Source of the DNA: Mageeibacillus sp. UBA1243
GTDB taxonomy: Bacteria; Bacillota; Clostridia; UBA1212
Assembly (NCBI GenBank): GCA_002308595.1
Contig: DBWH01000055.1
Location: 20,493-46,165 of the forward strand
Direction: 5' to 3'
DNA length: 25,673 nt
Shown here: in pieces, positions 16,685-24,702 of the stretch
Layout: the number at the start of each line of letters is the position of its first letter
Numbering within the stretch: position 1 is the first letter of the stretch
The notes under the pieces: generated by a model
Told to the model about the DNA's origin: nothing
The model's input: only the letters and a program-made list of their open reading frames with translations
The model's database searches: none
Program-made: the position numbers and the translations under genes

Positions 16685-19427
16685 TAAGAAATCGAAAAAA
16701 GAGAATAATAAAGACGCTGCTCAAATCGAACAAGTTCTGAACGAAAACGAGATCGGAGCAGAGAATGCCGCAGAGAATGCGGAAGCAGTTGAAAACACCG
16801 AAACTGTCAAGAAGACAGAAGAGGTGAAGACAAGCGTTTTCAGAGCTTCAATGGACGATGACGAGAACAGAAAGAATCTCCACATCGACAAGGAAGAAGC
16901 TGAAAAATTCCTCGAAAAACAGAGGAAAAAGAAACTCAGAAACAGGATCATCATCACGACCGTTTCGGTCATCGTGGTTCTCATTGCCATCTTCGTTGTC
17001 TACAAGGTGGTGTTCGGCGGAAACGTCGGCGTCATCAGATTCAGCGACAAGTGGATTGTTGAGAAAGACCCGAAACCCGTCGGAGCTGCCATCAAGACAA
17101 ACGCAGGCATGACCGAGATCGCATCCGTCAGCAACGCGATGGGCGGAACGACGACCATTAAGTTCTCGCCCGCTGATTCGCTCCTCATCCTTGAGCTTAC
17201 AAACGCCAAGGGAGACAAGGAGACCATCAGAAGCTGGCCTGCTCCTCTTGAGAAGGAAGTTGATCAGAAAACCATTGGCGATGAGTATCCGAAATACGCC
17301 AAGAACCACGACATCGTTTCCTCGCTCGTAAGGCTCGGCTACACGGCTTCCAACCTCGACGGCGGTAAGGATTTCGGTATCAACCAGGTTCCGGGCGTCA
17401 AGATTGAGTACTACTACATCGAGAACGGTTTCAAAGCCAAATACACTGTTCCGATCGAGGTCACCAAGACCAACAGCGACGGCGACACTTATAAAGTAAC
17501 TTATGAGTTCAGCCTCGGCGTTGAGTTCTACCTCGACAAAAACGGCGATCTTATCGTAAACGTTCCGAAGAAGGACGTTATCGAGACAGAGACCGAGGAC
17601 CAGTACGACAAGAATACTGACGAGATGCCGAGAGTTGCGTCCATCGCCGTTCTTCCGTTCATCAACGCAAGAAGGCAGGGCGACAACGGCTACTACGTAA
17701 CTCCTGACGGATCGGGCGGACTTACATACTTCAACGTTCCCCGTATCTCCCAGTACGACGAGTACCAGAAGCGCATCTACGGCTACGACGACATATTCGA
17801 CGTCTTCAACTACCCGAACATGACCAACGAGACAATCTGCCTCCCTGCGTTCGGCGCTGTTGACGGCGGCAAGAGACTCACCTGCTTTGCTGTTGAGAGT
17901 GAAGCCAACGCTTCAATCCTCATGGGCCAGCCGGGCATGAAGAACCTCGACTTCTACTACATTACGTATCTGTTCAAGTGGAGAGAGTTCTACCAGGCCA
18001 AGATCTCGAACAGCGGTCAGTCGTACACATTCCTTGAGATCCCGTCGGGCATTGGCGATTTCACAATGAAATACTCCTATACCATCGACAACGACACAAC
18101 CTACTCATACGTTGACGTCGCCAAGGACATCAGGGAGTTCATCGTAAACAAGTGGTATGAGGATAAGAATTCGGACAACCCGGACTACGACTACCTCGAC
18201 AAGGTGGACGTAAACTCGCCCGAAAACAAGGATCAGAATCCGGACCTCATCAACCTCAAGATTTTCATTGCCGATATCAACAGAGCTTCGGTTTCGTGGT
18301 GGCCGACTTATAAGGTCATGACCACTTTCGGACAGGCCAAGAGCATAGTCACGAAGACTGCACAGGAGGGTCTCGGAAGGATTCGCTACTCGCTCCTCGG
18401 ATGGCAGCAGGAAGGCTACTACGGCAACCCGATGAAGAAGTTCTCCATCAGCAACTCGGTCGGAGGAAAGGGCGGTCTCAAAGACCTCAACTCATACGCC
18501 AAGAAGAACGAGGCCACATTGGCGGCAGACGTCAATATGCTCCTCATCTACGGCTCGCCGAAGGGCGCCAGCCTCAGACAGGCTGTTGTAAAGAACCCGG
18601 GTACGTTCTACGTGAACTACAAGGTTGTCAACACTGCAGGTGTTTTCGACAGGTACACGGATTACTACTACATGAGCCCGCTTTACTACAACTACAACAT
18701 GCTCAGCAAGGATATCAACGGCCTCAAAGACCTCGGTTTCAAGAACGTTGACCTCCAGCAGATGGGCAACCTGCTCTACACCGACTACAACAAAGAGAAC
18801 GCGCTTCTCCGCCAGCAGGCACTTGAGTACTACCGCAAGTGGATGACTCAGTACAAGGCGAAGTTCGACACGGTTTCGGTATATTACGGTTACGAGTATG
18901 CGGCTTCCGTTGCCGACAACATCCTCGACATTCCTACCGAGTCGTCCAAGCTCTTCATCGTTGACGAGTCAGTGCCGGTTCTCGAGATCGTTTACCACGG
19001 TCTGGTCGACTATTACTCCAACGCGGTGAACAGGTCCTCCGACTACACGAAGAGCATTCTGAGATCAATCGAGTACGGCGCGTTCCTGACCTTCGAAGTT
19101 ACCAACAACACAACCGAAGGACTCAGATACACCCGTTACAACTCTCTGTTCAAAGCTAAATTCGACGACCTCTACGCATCGATCGTCAAAGGCTACAATA
19201 TCGCCAATAAGGCTCTCGCGCCTGTTGCAAACTGCGATATTACCGGCCACTTCTGCGTAGACGGCGAGAGGGAAGGCGACGTTTACTGCACAGAGTACAG
19301 CAACGGCACAAAGATTTATGTTAACTACGGCGACACCAGCAAGGAAACTCCTGACGGAAAAGTTCCTGCTTTCGGAATCGGCATTTGCACGTCTGACGGC
19401 AAATTCGAAACCCTTAACGTGAAATGA
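16677..19427 (+). CDS. DUF5696-like type II membrane protein, possible glycosidase fold
   Basis: This is a 916-aa protein. The start is TTG at 16677, with AAGGAG ten bases upstream, overlapping the previous gene by 8 bases. An acidic, Ala/Glu/Lys-rich cytoplasmic segment (1-90) precedes one membrane helix (91-113); the remaining 800 residues should be outside. Layout and late motifs (DESVPVLEIVYHG, LRSIEYGAFLTFEVTNN) recall the DUF5696 family that accompanies carbohydrate ABC genes in Firmicutes; this is from memory, not a search. An N-terminal beta-rich part and a C-terminal part compatible with a TIM barrel suggest a surface glycoside-processing role, but no catalytic acid pair can be assigned with confidence. 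Position between two importer sets supports a function in feeding substrate to them. Confidence 0.6.
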   Translation: MFNKKSKKENNKDAAQIEQVLNENEIGAENAAENAEAVENTETVKKTEEVKTSVFRASMDDDENRKNLHIDKEEAEKFLEKQRKKKLRNRIIITTVSVIVVLIAIFVVYKVVFGGNVGVIRFSDKWIVEKDPKPVGAAIKTNAGMTEIASVSNAMGGTTTIKFSPADSLLILELTNAKGDKETIRSWPAPLEKEVDQKTIGDEYPKYAKNHDIVSSLVRLGYTASNLDGGKDFGINQVPGVKIEYYYIENGFKAKYTVPIEVTKTNSDGDTYKVTYEFSLGVEFYLDKNGDLIVNVPKKDVIETETEDQYDKNTDEMPRVASIAVLPFINARRQGDNGYYVTPDGSGGLTYFNVPRISQYDEYQKRIYGYDDIFDVFNYPNMTNETICLPAFGAVDGGKRLTCFAVESEANASILMGQPGMKNLDFYYITYLFKWREFYQAKISNSGQSYTFLEIPSGIGDFTMKYSYTIDNDTTYSYVDVAKDIREFIVNKWYEDKNSDNPDYDYLDKVDVNSPENKDQNPDLINLKIFIADINRASVSWWPTYKVMTTFGQAKSIVTKTAQEGLGRIRYSLLGWQQEGYYGNPMKKFSISNSVGGKGGLKDLNSYAKKNEATLAADVNMLLIYGSPKGASLRQAVVKNPGTFYVNYKVVNTAGVFDRYTDYYYMSPLYYNYNMLSKDINGLKDLGFKNVDLQQMGNLLYTDYNKENALLRQQALEYYRKWMTQYKAKFDTVSVYYGYEYAASVADNILDIPTESSKLFIVDESVPVLEIVYHGLVDYYSNAVNRSSDYTKSILRSIEYGAFLTFEVTNNTTEGLRYTRYNSLFKAKFDDLYASIVKGYNIANKALAPVANCDITGHFCVDGEREGDVYCTEYSNGTKIYVNYGDTSKETPDGKVPAFGIGICTSDGKFETLNVK

Positions 19428-19446
19428 TGAAGGGAGGCCGGTTGTT

Positions 19447-20328
19447 TTGAAAAAAACAGTAAAACTTAAGAAAAAGCTTGCCCATTCCAAGAGATACTCA
19501 TTGTTATCTTTTGAAAAGAGGCGCTCGCTCGAGGGATTAGTCTTCTCAATCCCGTGGCTTCTGGGATTCATCGGATTCGTCTTGATTCCGCTGGTTCTCT
19601 CCGTAAGAATCAGTTTCTTCCAGACGGTTCTCACCGACCTCTACGGATTCCAGGGCACGAGTAAATTTGTCGGCATCAACAACTACGTCAAGGTCATTCA
19701 GGACCCTGCGGTTGGTCAGACCGTTTTTGAATCATTCGGTCTCTCGCTGGCAAAGGTGCCTGTAATCGTTGCATTCTCGCTCTTCGTTGCGGTATTGCTG
19801 AAGCAGAAGTTCCCGGGACGCACACTGTTCCGCGTAATCTTCTTCATTCCGGTAATCCTCGCAGGAACGATCATGACCTACCTCTTCAGAGACGGTGTCG
19901 GTCAGATGAGCGTCTTCTCATCGATTACAACGGGTGTACAGGGCGTCAACACGTTCTTCGGAACGGTAATGAGCAACATCGGATCCATAATGTGGGCGAG
20001 CAGTGTTGAAATACTGATCTTCCTGGCGGCTCTCCAGAGCGTCCCCGCAACCCTCTACGAGGTTGTCGAGATCGACGGTGCGAGCGCATGGGAGAGCTTC
20101 TGGCACGTAACACTTCCTTACATCTCGCCTTTCGTAATCCTCAACTGCATCTACGCGCTGGTTGACTCGTTCGTAGCTTCCGACAACCCTGTTATGAGCA
20201 TCATGAACTCCATGACTCAGACGGGTACGAAATACGGACAGGCATCGGCTCTCAGCTGGCTCTACATGCTGGCCACACTCGCAGTAATTCTCATATTCAT
20301 TCTCTTTACGAGGAGGTGGCTGAAGTGA
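19447..20328 (+). CDS. Sugar ABC transporter permease (second importer, MalF-like)
   Basis: This is a 293-aa channel subunit of a second importer. The start is TTG at 19447, with GGGAGG upstream; the N-terminal KKTVKLKKKLAHSKRYS gives a positively charged cytoplasmic tail. Six membrane segments follow, and the EAA loop LYEVVEIDGASAWESFWHVTLP has D210-G211. It lacks the longer N-terminal extension of the first permease of the operon, so it is not a simple recent duplicate. The frame ends inside the next gene (GTGA overlap). Confidence 0.94.
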   Translation: MKKTVKLKKKLAHSKRYSLLSFEKRRSLEGLVFSIPWLLGFIGFVLIPLVLSVRISFFQTVLTDLYGFQGTSKFVGINNYVKVIQDPAVGQTVFESFGLSLAKVPVIVAFSLFVAVLLKQKFPGRTLFRVIFFIPVILAGTIMTYLFRDGVGQMSVFSSITTGVQGVNTFFGTVMSNIGSIMWASSVEILIFLAALQSVPATLYEVVEIDGASAWESFWHVTLPYISPFVILNCIYALVDSFVASDNPVMSIMNSMTQTGTKYGQASALSWLYMLATLAVILIFILFTRRWLK

Positions 20329-21344
20329 AACTTAAACCGGCTAAAGCAGCAGCTGAAGGATCCGCTTCCGCTGTTGAAACAAAGCAGAAAAAGAAGTTTT
20401 TCGAAGGCGGCGTTAAGGGTCTTATTAAAAAGTATGAGAACCTTGGCTATAAGGCTAAAAAGAAGGTATACCACTTCATTTCGAGGCTGTTCATCTACTT
20501 CGTGCTCATCGAGATGGCATATCTCTTCATCCTGCCTTTCATTTACATCTTCTCAACTTCGCTGATGTCTTCGCAGGACTACATGGATCCTACGGTCCAG
20601 TACATACCTACGAGCGTCAACTGGACGAACTTTGTAAAAGCATATCAGGCTCTGGATTATATTAAATCGTTCTTCAACTCAATGGGAACGTCACTGCTCT
20701 CGGCTCTGTTCCAGACAGTGTCCTGCGCTCTGATTGGATATTCTCTCGGACGCTACAAGTTCAGAGGCAGAAACCTTCTGTTCCTCCTCGTCGTGCTCGT
20801 GCTCCTCATACCTCCTCAGGTTATGATTCTTGCATCGTACGGTATGTGGGCGGAACTGCACATGGTCAATACGTGGGGACCTGTGGTTCTCCCGACAGTC
20901 TTCGGACTCGGACTCCGCGGCGCTCTCTTCGTCATGATCTACATGTACTTCTTCCAGAGAATTCCTTCGGTTATGGATGACGCCGCAAGAATCGACGGTG
21001 CAGGCCCGCTCAGAGTTTTCGGAATCATCATGCTCCCGCTCGTAAAATCGGCTATTGCCATCGTCTTCATCTTCTCGTTCGTATGGCACTGGAACGACAA
21101 CTACGAAGCGCCGACATACATGTATCTCGAAGGAAAGCAGACCCTCCAGCCGAGACTCGCCAACATCCAGAACTACTTCAACAAGTATGCATCGTCTCAG
21201 ATGATGTCCGAACTCGACAAGGCTCTTTCCGAACCGATGCTCTTCGCAGGATGTCTCATGGTTATGATTCCGGTCCTGATCGTTTACATCGTCGGCCAGA
21301 AACAGCTCGCTGCCGGTATCGAACGTATCGGTGTCATTGAGTAA
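20325..21344 (+). CDS. Carbohydrate ABC transporter permease (second importer, MalG-like)
   Basis: This is the partner channel subunit, 339 aa. I chose GTG at 20325: AGGAGG (20311-20316) lies eight bases upstream, and the start overlaps the preceding stop as GTGA. The earlier GTG at 20316 sits on the ribosome site itself. An unusually long basic N-terminus (about 50 residues, Ala/Lys-rich) precedes six membrane segments. The EAA loop is DDAARIDGAGPLRVFGIIMLP (A220, A221, D224, G225). Confidence 0.94.
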   Translation: MKLKPAKAAAEGSASAVETKQKKKFFEGGVKGLIKKYENLGYKAKKKVYHFISRLFIYFVLIEMAYLFILPFIYIFSTSLMSSQDYMDPTVQYIPTSVNWTNFVKAYQALDYIKSFFNSMGTSLLSALFQTVSCALIGYSLGRYKFRGRNLLFLLVVLVLLIPPQVMILASYGMWAELHMVNTWGPVVLPTVFGLGLRGALFVMIYMYFFQRIPSVMDDAARIDGAGPLRVFGIIMLPLVKSAIAIVFIFSFVWHWNDNYEAPTYMYLEGKQTLQPRLANIQNYFNKYASSQMMSELDKALSEPMLFAGCLMVMIPVLIVYIVGQKQLAAGIERIGVIE

Positions 21345-21356
21345 GGGGGAGTGCAC

Positions 21357-22799
21357 ATGAGAAAAACATTAAAAGTTATAATCGTAGTTGCGCTTGCAGT
21401 CATTCTTGCCCTGAGTGCATTCGGATGCTCCAAAAAGAAGAAGGGCGACACGGCTAAGGCGACGCCGAGGCCGAACCCTGAGAATCTCATTGGCGAGATC
21501 AAGCTCTCGGGATACCTCTATTCCGACATGGCCAAGAACCTTGACAACTACAAAGCCGCGTTCGTGGCTGACTACCCGGGCGTTGAAATCATGATTGACC
21601 TCGACCGCGTATCCGCAAAACAGTATTTTGAAGCTCTCGACAATATTGCCGAGACAGGCGACCTCTCATCCGCAGGCGACGTTATCCTGGTGGATGCGGC
21701 GAGAATGGAAAAATATGCCCAGGAAGGATTGATCATAGACCTTTCGTCTTACATCGGTACCGTCCTCAATTTTGAGACGTACAAGTACATCAACCCCGCC
21801 AAGGACCTTCTCCCCGCAGCATACGATGCATGCTTCTACAACGGAAACATCTACATGTGTGCAATCGAGTACAACCACAAGTTCGTGCTCCTCAACTACT
21901 CGCTCCTCGAAGCCGCAGGTTATTCGTTCCCGACAGACGACTGGACATGGAACGACATGATCGAGATGGCTGAGACGCTCAAGAGCAACGGTGTTGAAAC
22001 TCCTATCGCGATGGACTACACCGATTACGCAATCTGGGGCGCGTTCGCAAGAAGCTACGGCCAGGACGTCTATGACTACGTCGGCAACTCGGAAGACACC
22101 AAGGAGCTCAATCTCACTCATCCGGACGTTGTGAAAGGCCTTGAAGATCTCTGCGATCTGATAAATCCCGAAAGAGGACTTGTCGACTGCATCAACTCCA
22201 AGGACATCGACCCCGCGGACATCTCTAAGTACGCTTTTATCATTGCCGATCACGAGGACATAGCTGTCTGGAGCGAGACGCTTCTTGCAGCCGAGAACAA
22301 TGAAGCAGAAGGCAAAAAGTGGACCTGGGACTACATTCACTTCCCGCGCTGGGAGGACGAAAATTACGAGGAAAACCACGTATACCATCAGGCAATTGCC
22401 GCCAATGTGTACGGCTTCGCAGTCGTGAACCACGGTGAAGACGAGGAGCACAACGAGGACTTCTACCGCACCTGCGCATACCTTGCCCTCTACGGAACGG
22501 TTTCAAAGGCATCGCTCGGATATGCGAACGAAGGACAGTCGGTTCCCGCCAACGCCGAAACGAACAAAATGAAGTTCTGGCGCGAATATCCGAAAGCCGG
22601 CAAGAACTCATCGGTTTTCTCGAACTTCGCCGACACAGCTGACTTTGCAGGCTCGCTCGGATGCTTCATGCCCACGATGTCCGCAGAGGAAATCGACATC
22701 ACCTACGCGATTGAAGGTTATCTCACAGGCACAAGAACCATGAGAGAAAGCCTCCAGACACTCCAGGAGAACGCTCAGGCAAGTTGGAAAACAAGATAA
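21357..22799 (+). CDS. Extracellular solute-binding lipoprotein (second importer)
   Basis: This is a 480-aa sugar-type binding protein. ATG at 21357 is preferred over GTG at 21351 because AAGGGGGAG (21343-21351) lies five bases before it. The signal peptide ends in a lipobox, AFGC, with C24 as the lipid anchor, followed by a charged spacer. The mature part shows a typical family 1 binding-protein pattern (AGDVILVDAARMEKYAQEG, YNHKFVLLNYSLLEAAG, DDWTWNDMIEMAETL). It is the last gene of the operon, directly followed by a strong hairpin. It differs from the operon's first binding protein in anchoring and size, so the two importers probably take different ligands or act at different steps. Confidence 0.92.
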   Translation: MRKTLKVIIVVALAVILALSAFGCSKKKKGDTAKATPRPNPENLIGEIKLSGYLYSDMAKNLDNYKAAFVADYPGVEIMIDLDRVSAKQYFEALDNIAETGDLSSAGDVILVDAARMEKYAQEGLIIDLSSYIGTVLNFETYKYINPAKDLLPAAYDACFYNGNIYMCAIEYNHKFVLLNYSLLEAAGYSFPTDDWTWNDMIEMAETLKSNGVETPIAMDYTDYAIWGAFARSYGQDVYDYVGNSEDTKELNLTHPDVVKGLEDLCDLINPERGLVDCINSKDIDPADISKYAFIIADHEDIAVWSETLLAAENNEAEGKKWTWDYIHFPRWEDENYEENHVYHQAIAANVYGFAVVNHGEDEEHNEDFYRTCAYLALYGTVSKASLGYANEGQSVPANAETNKMKFWREYPKAGKNSSVFSNFADTADFAGSLGCFMPTMSAEEIDITYAIEGYLTGTRTMRESLQTLQENAQASWKTR

Positions 22800-22829
22800 G
22801 GCTTAACCAAACAGCTTATTAAAGAAGTC

Positions 22830-22864
22830 ACACCTTCGGGCCGCCAAAAGGCGCCCGAAGGTGT
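22830..22864 (+). terminator. Terminator hairpin at the end of the transport operon
   Basis: The 11-bp perfect arms ACACCTTCGGG (22830-22840) and CCCGAAGGTGT (22854-22864) continue inward through a one-base bulge into CGCC/GGCG closed by an AAAA loop. Only a short T-run (TTT) follows. The hairpin overlaps a GTG at 22861 that would otherwise look like a start for the next gene. Confidence 0.75.
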
Positions 22865-22896
22865 TTGGCGATAAAAAAAGGAAAGACAGGGATGAA

Positions 22897-23475
22897 ATGA
22901 CCGACGAAGTAATTGAATCTTTCATTAAAGCCAGGAAAAACAAAGGCAGAACTTTGCTCTACGTACTGATTTTTGCGGTGACGATGCTCATTGACGTTGT
23001 CATCTTCATGTTTTTCTGGCTCATCGGATTATACCTTTCGATCATAATAACAGGCCTCGCCGCCGTCTTGGTTATTATTCTGATGAGGCGCGGCAGACTT
23101 GAGTACGAATTATCCATCGTAAAGGGCGAGATGACCGTTTCGGAAATCAGAAACCAGGCGATGCGCAAAAGGCTTTTGTCATTTGACATAAGGGATATCG
23201 AAAACTTCAGGGAGACAAACCTTGATGAAATCGCTGCCTTAGATTCCAAATACAACAGGGAGAACCCTCACAGGCTTCTTTATTGCATAAGCGATGATCC
23301 GGAGGCAATCTATTTCTTCACCGCGAGGGCAAAAGAAGAGGGCGTGACCTATGATATTTATATGTCGCCGGACGACAGAATACTGAAAGAAATTGCCTCT
23401 AAAAATTTCGGGGCAAAAAGGGTGCTCTCGGGGCGGCTTGCGGCCGCGGCAGGGCAGAATCAGAAAGAAAGTTAA
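22897..23475 (+). CDS. DUF6106-like two-pass membrane protein
   Basis: This is 192 aa from ATG at 22897. The in-frame GTG at 22861 is rejected because it lies in the terminator stem; the purine-rich AAAAAAAGGAAAGACAGGG supports 22897. Two adjacent membrane helices (about residues 20-62) are followed by a soluble cytoplasmic domain. The stretch LEYELSIVKGEMTVSEIR, followed by KRLLSFDIRDIENF, resembles a pattern I associate with DUF6106 proteins of Clostridia. This is from memory and unverified. Function unknown. It lies 5 nt before the transglutaminase-like lipoprotein gene and is probably co-transcribed with it. Confidence 0.7.
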   Translation: MTDEVIESFIKARKNKGRTLLYVLIFAVTMLIDVVIFMFFWLIGLYLSIIITGLAAVLVIILMRRGRLEYELSIVKGEMTVSEIRNQAMRKRLLSFDIRDIENFRETNLDEIAALDSKYNRENPHRLLYCISDDPEAIYFFTARAKEEGVTYDIYMSPDDRILKEIASKNFGAKRVLSGRLAAAAGQNQKES

Positions 23476-23480
23476 AGACT

Positions 23481-24527
23481 ATGAAAAAGGTAAAGTTTGC
23501 GGCGGCCGCATTGGCGGTTTCGATGCTTTTCGCAGCGACAGGCTGCTCGCTCATAACGATAACGGACACAAAGAGCCCGTCAGCGACGAAGGCTCCCACA
23601 GAGGCTCCGACCCCGTATCAGACACCTGCGCCGAAATACGAGGTCAGCTTTGATGCGGACGAGGTTTTTGAGACCGAGATTGAGAGAACGGCTGCGGATA
23701 GGATTGACGGCTTCATTAAAGGCGCTGTGGCCCTCATGAACACCATGAACAAGCGGCTGTGCGGTGAACTTGACCCTTATGCATACGATTCGCCTGTGCT
23801 TGCCAAAGACAAGCTTAAGAACGACGAGGAAGTAAAAATTTACGAGGACATCGAAAGATGCGCAGAAGGGTTCCTTGACTACCGCGTCGACCATCACGAA
23901 TACGGCAAGGACATGTTCCTGCCTGTGACCAACGCCGTCGACGCGCTCAGAATTGACCGCCCCGAACTGTTCCTCTACTGCGACATGAAGGGCTACACGG
24001 ATGCCTACGGCACGTCTTACACGCTTTCCTACTACATGCCCAACGAGTGGCTGGCACACGTTACGGACGACAAAGAGGCCGTCAAGGAGGCCGTGGCGCT
24101 TTACTACAAGGTTGTCGACAGGATTATCGCCAAGATGCCTGACGGCCTTGACAACTACGAGAAGTGCTGCTACTTCATGCTCGTTATAACGCTCTGCACC
24201 GAATACGACGTTGAGCAGACGACCCTGCTTGAAATGTACCAGGCCTACAACGTTCTTGTTAAGGGCAGCGCGGTTTGTAAGGGCTATGCGGACGCGCTGC
24301 TGGAGCTTATGCGGCGTGCCGGCATAAGGTGCGAGGTTGTGACGGGCACGGCTCCGAGCGAGGGCCGGCACGCCTGGAACAAGGTCTACTCGGACGGCAA
24401 GGTGTATTACGTTGACGTGACCTGGTACGACACCGACAGGGACATTGGCGATTTCGAAGACGGCAAAATCGACTATATTTTCATGACGGAAGAGGACCTT
24501 TTTGTGAGCGGTTACGTGCCGGATTGA
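23481..24527 (+). CDS. Transglutaminase-like lipoprotein
   Basis: This is a 348-aa secreted protein, lipid-anchored through C22 (lipobox AATGC), followed by a Pro/Thr/Ala-rich linker. The C-terminal domain has the transglutaminase/protease-like triad in order: C266 in GSAVCKGYADAL, H297 in GRHAWNKV and D312 in YYVDVTWYD. All three are intact, so catalysis (peptide cleavage, cross-linking or wall remodelling) is plausible. In many gut Firmicutes such proteins are cell-surface associated. The middle region (about 60-240) is alpha-helical and unassigned. The ribosome site (GAAAGAAAG) is weak, suggesting coupling to the gene just upstream. Confidence 0.85.
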   Translation: MKKVKFAAAALAVSMLFAATGCSLITITDTKSPSATKAPTEAPTPYQTPAPKYEVSFDADEVFETEIERTAADRIDGFIKGAVALMNTMNKRLCGELDPYAYDSPVLAKDKLKNDEEVKIYEDIERCAEGFLDYRVDHHEYGKDMFLPVTNAVDALRIDRPELFLYCDMKGYTDAYGTSYTLSYYMPNEWLAHVTDDKEAVKEAVALYYKVVDRIIAKMPDGLDNYEKCCYFMLVITLCTEYDVEQTTLLEMYQAYNVLVKGSAVCKGYADALLELMRRAGIRCEVVTGTAPSEGRHAWNKVYSDGKVYYVDVTWYDTDRDIGDFEDGKIDYIFMTEEDLFVSGYVPD

Positions 24528-24561
24528 AAAGGGTTTAAAAAATTCCGCAATTTAAGGCGGC

Positions 24562-24590
24562 TTGACGCATTGGCAATTTTAGTGTAGAAT
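24562..24590 (+). promoter_or_regulatory. Promoter of guaB
   Basis: TTGACG (24562-24567), a 17-bp spacer and TAGAAT (24585-24590), each 5/6 to consensus at ideal spacing. The spacer contains CATTGGCA, a one-base variant of the dispersed CATTGGCG word. The leader to the start codon at 24703 would be about 105 nt. Confidence 0.65.
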
Positions 24591-24605
24591 ACGCAGGAAG
24601 TGTTA

Positions 24606-24642
24606 GGCACGGAGCAGAACTGCACCGTGTCGATGCTTTTTT
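24606..24642 (+). promoter_or_regulatory. Leader hairpin with T-run before guaB (possible attenuator)
   Basis: GGCACGG (24606-24612) pairs with CCGTGTC (24625-24631). Inside, after an A-A mismatch, GCA/TGC closes a GAAC loop. Six T residues (24637-24642) follow after five bases. It lies between the promoter and the coding start, so it could end transcription early. No purine-riboswitch core was recognised upstream, and there is little room for one. Confidence 0.45.
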
Positions 24643-24702
24643 GTTATATATGGAAGTTTTCCCGGGAGATGTTTTCGGGGAAGAACTATAGCAGGAGGAC
24701 AT

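Larger units (their letters stand above)
1062..24450. repeat. Dispersed octamer CATTGGCG / CGCCAATG
   Basis: Counted by eye. CATTGGCG begins at 1062, 5200, 10115, 14592, 16203, 17273, 18050, 18517, 21488, 23509 and 24443. Its complement CGCCAATG begins at 1932, 3458, 6017, 7769, 8729, 9863 and 22400. That is 18 in 25.7 kb over both strands, against about 0.8 expected for a random 8-mer. Ten of the 18 are preceded by A, and none is followed by C. Two are intergenic and the rest lie in genes, in several reading frames. Confidence 0.75.

Noticed and set aside
9276..22799. A missing ABC ATPase hidden in the operon
   Set aside because: All frames between the genes are accounted for, and no Walker A or LSGGQ motif was seen. 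Sharing an ATPase encoded elsewhere is common for this importer class.
22861..22896. GTG at 22861 as the start of the DUF6106-like gene
   Set aside because: It lies within the right arm of the operon terminator. ATG at 22897 has a purine-rich site and starts the recognisable protein.
24590..24702. Purine riboswitch upstream of guaB
   Set aside because: The conserved purine aptamer core and its three-way junction pattern were not found; only a simple hairpin with a T-run is visible.
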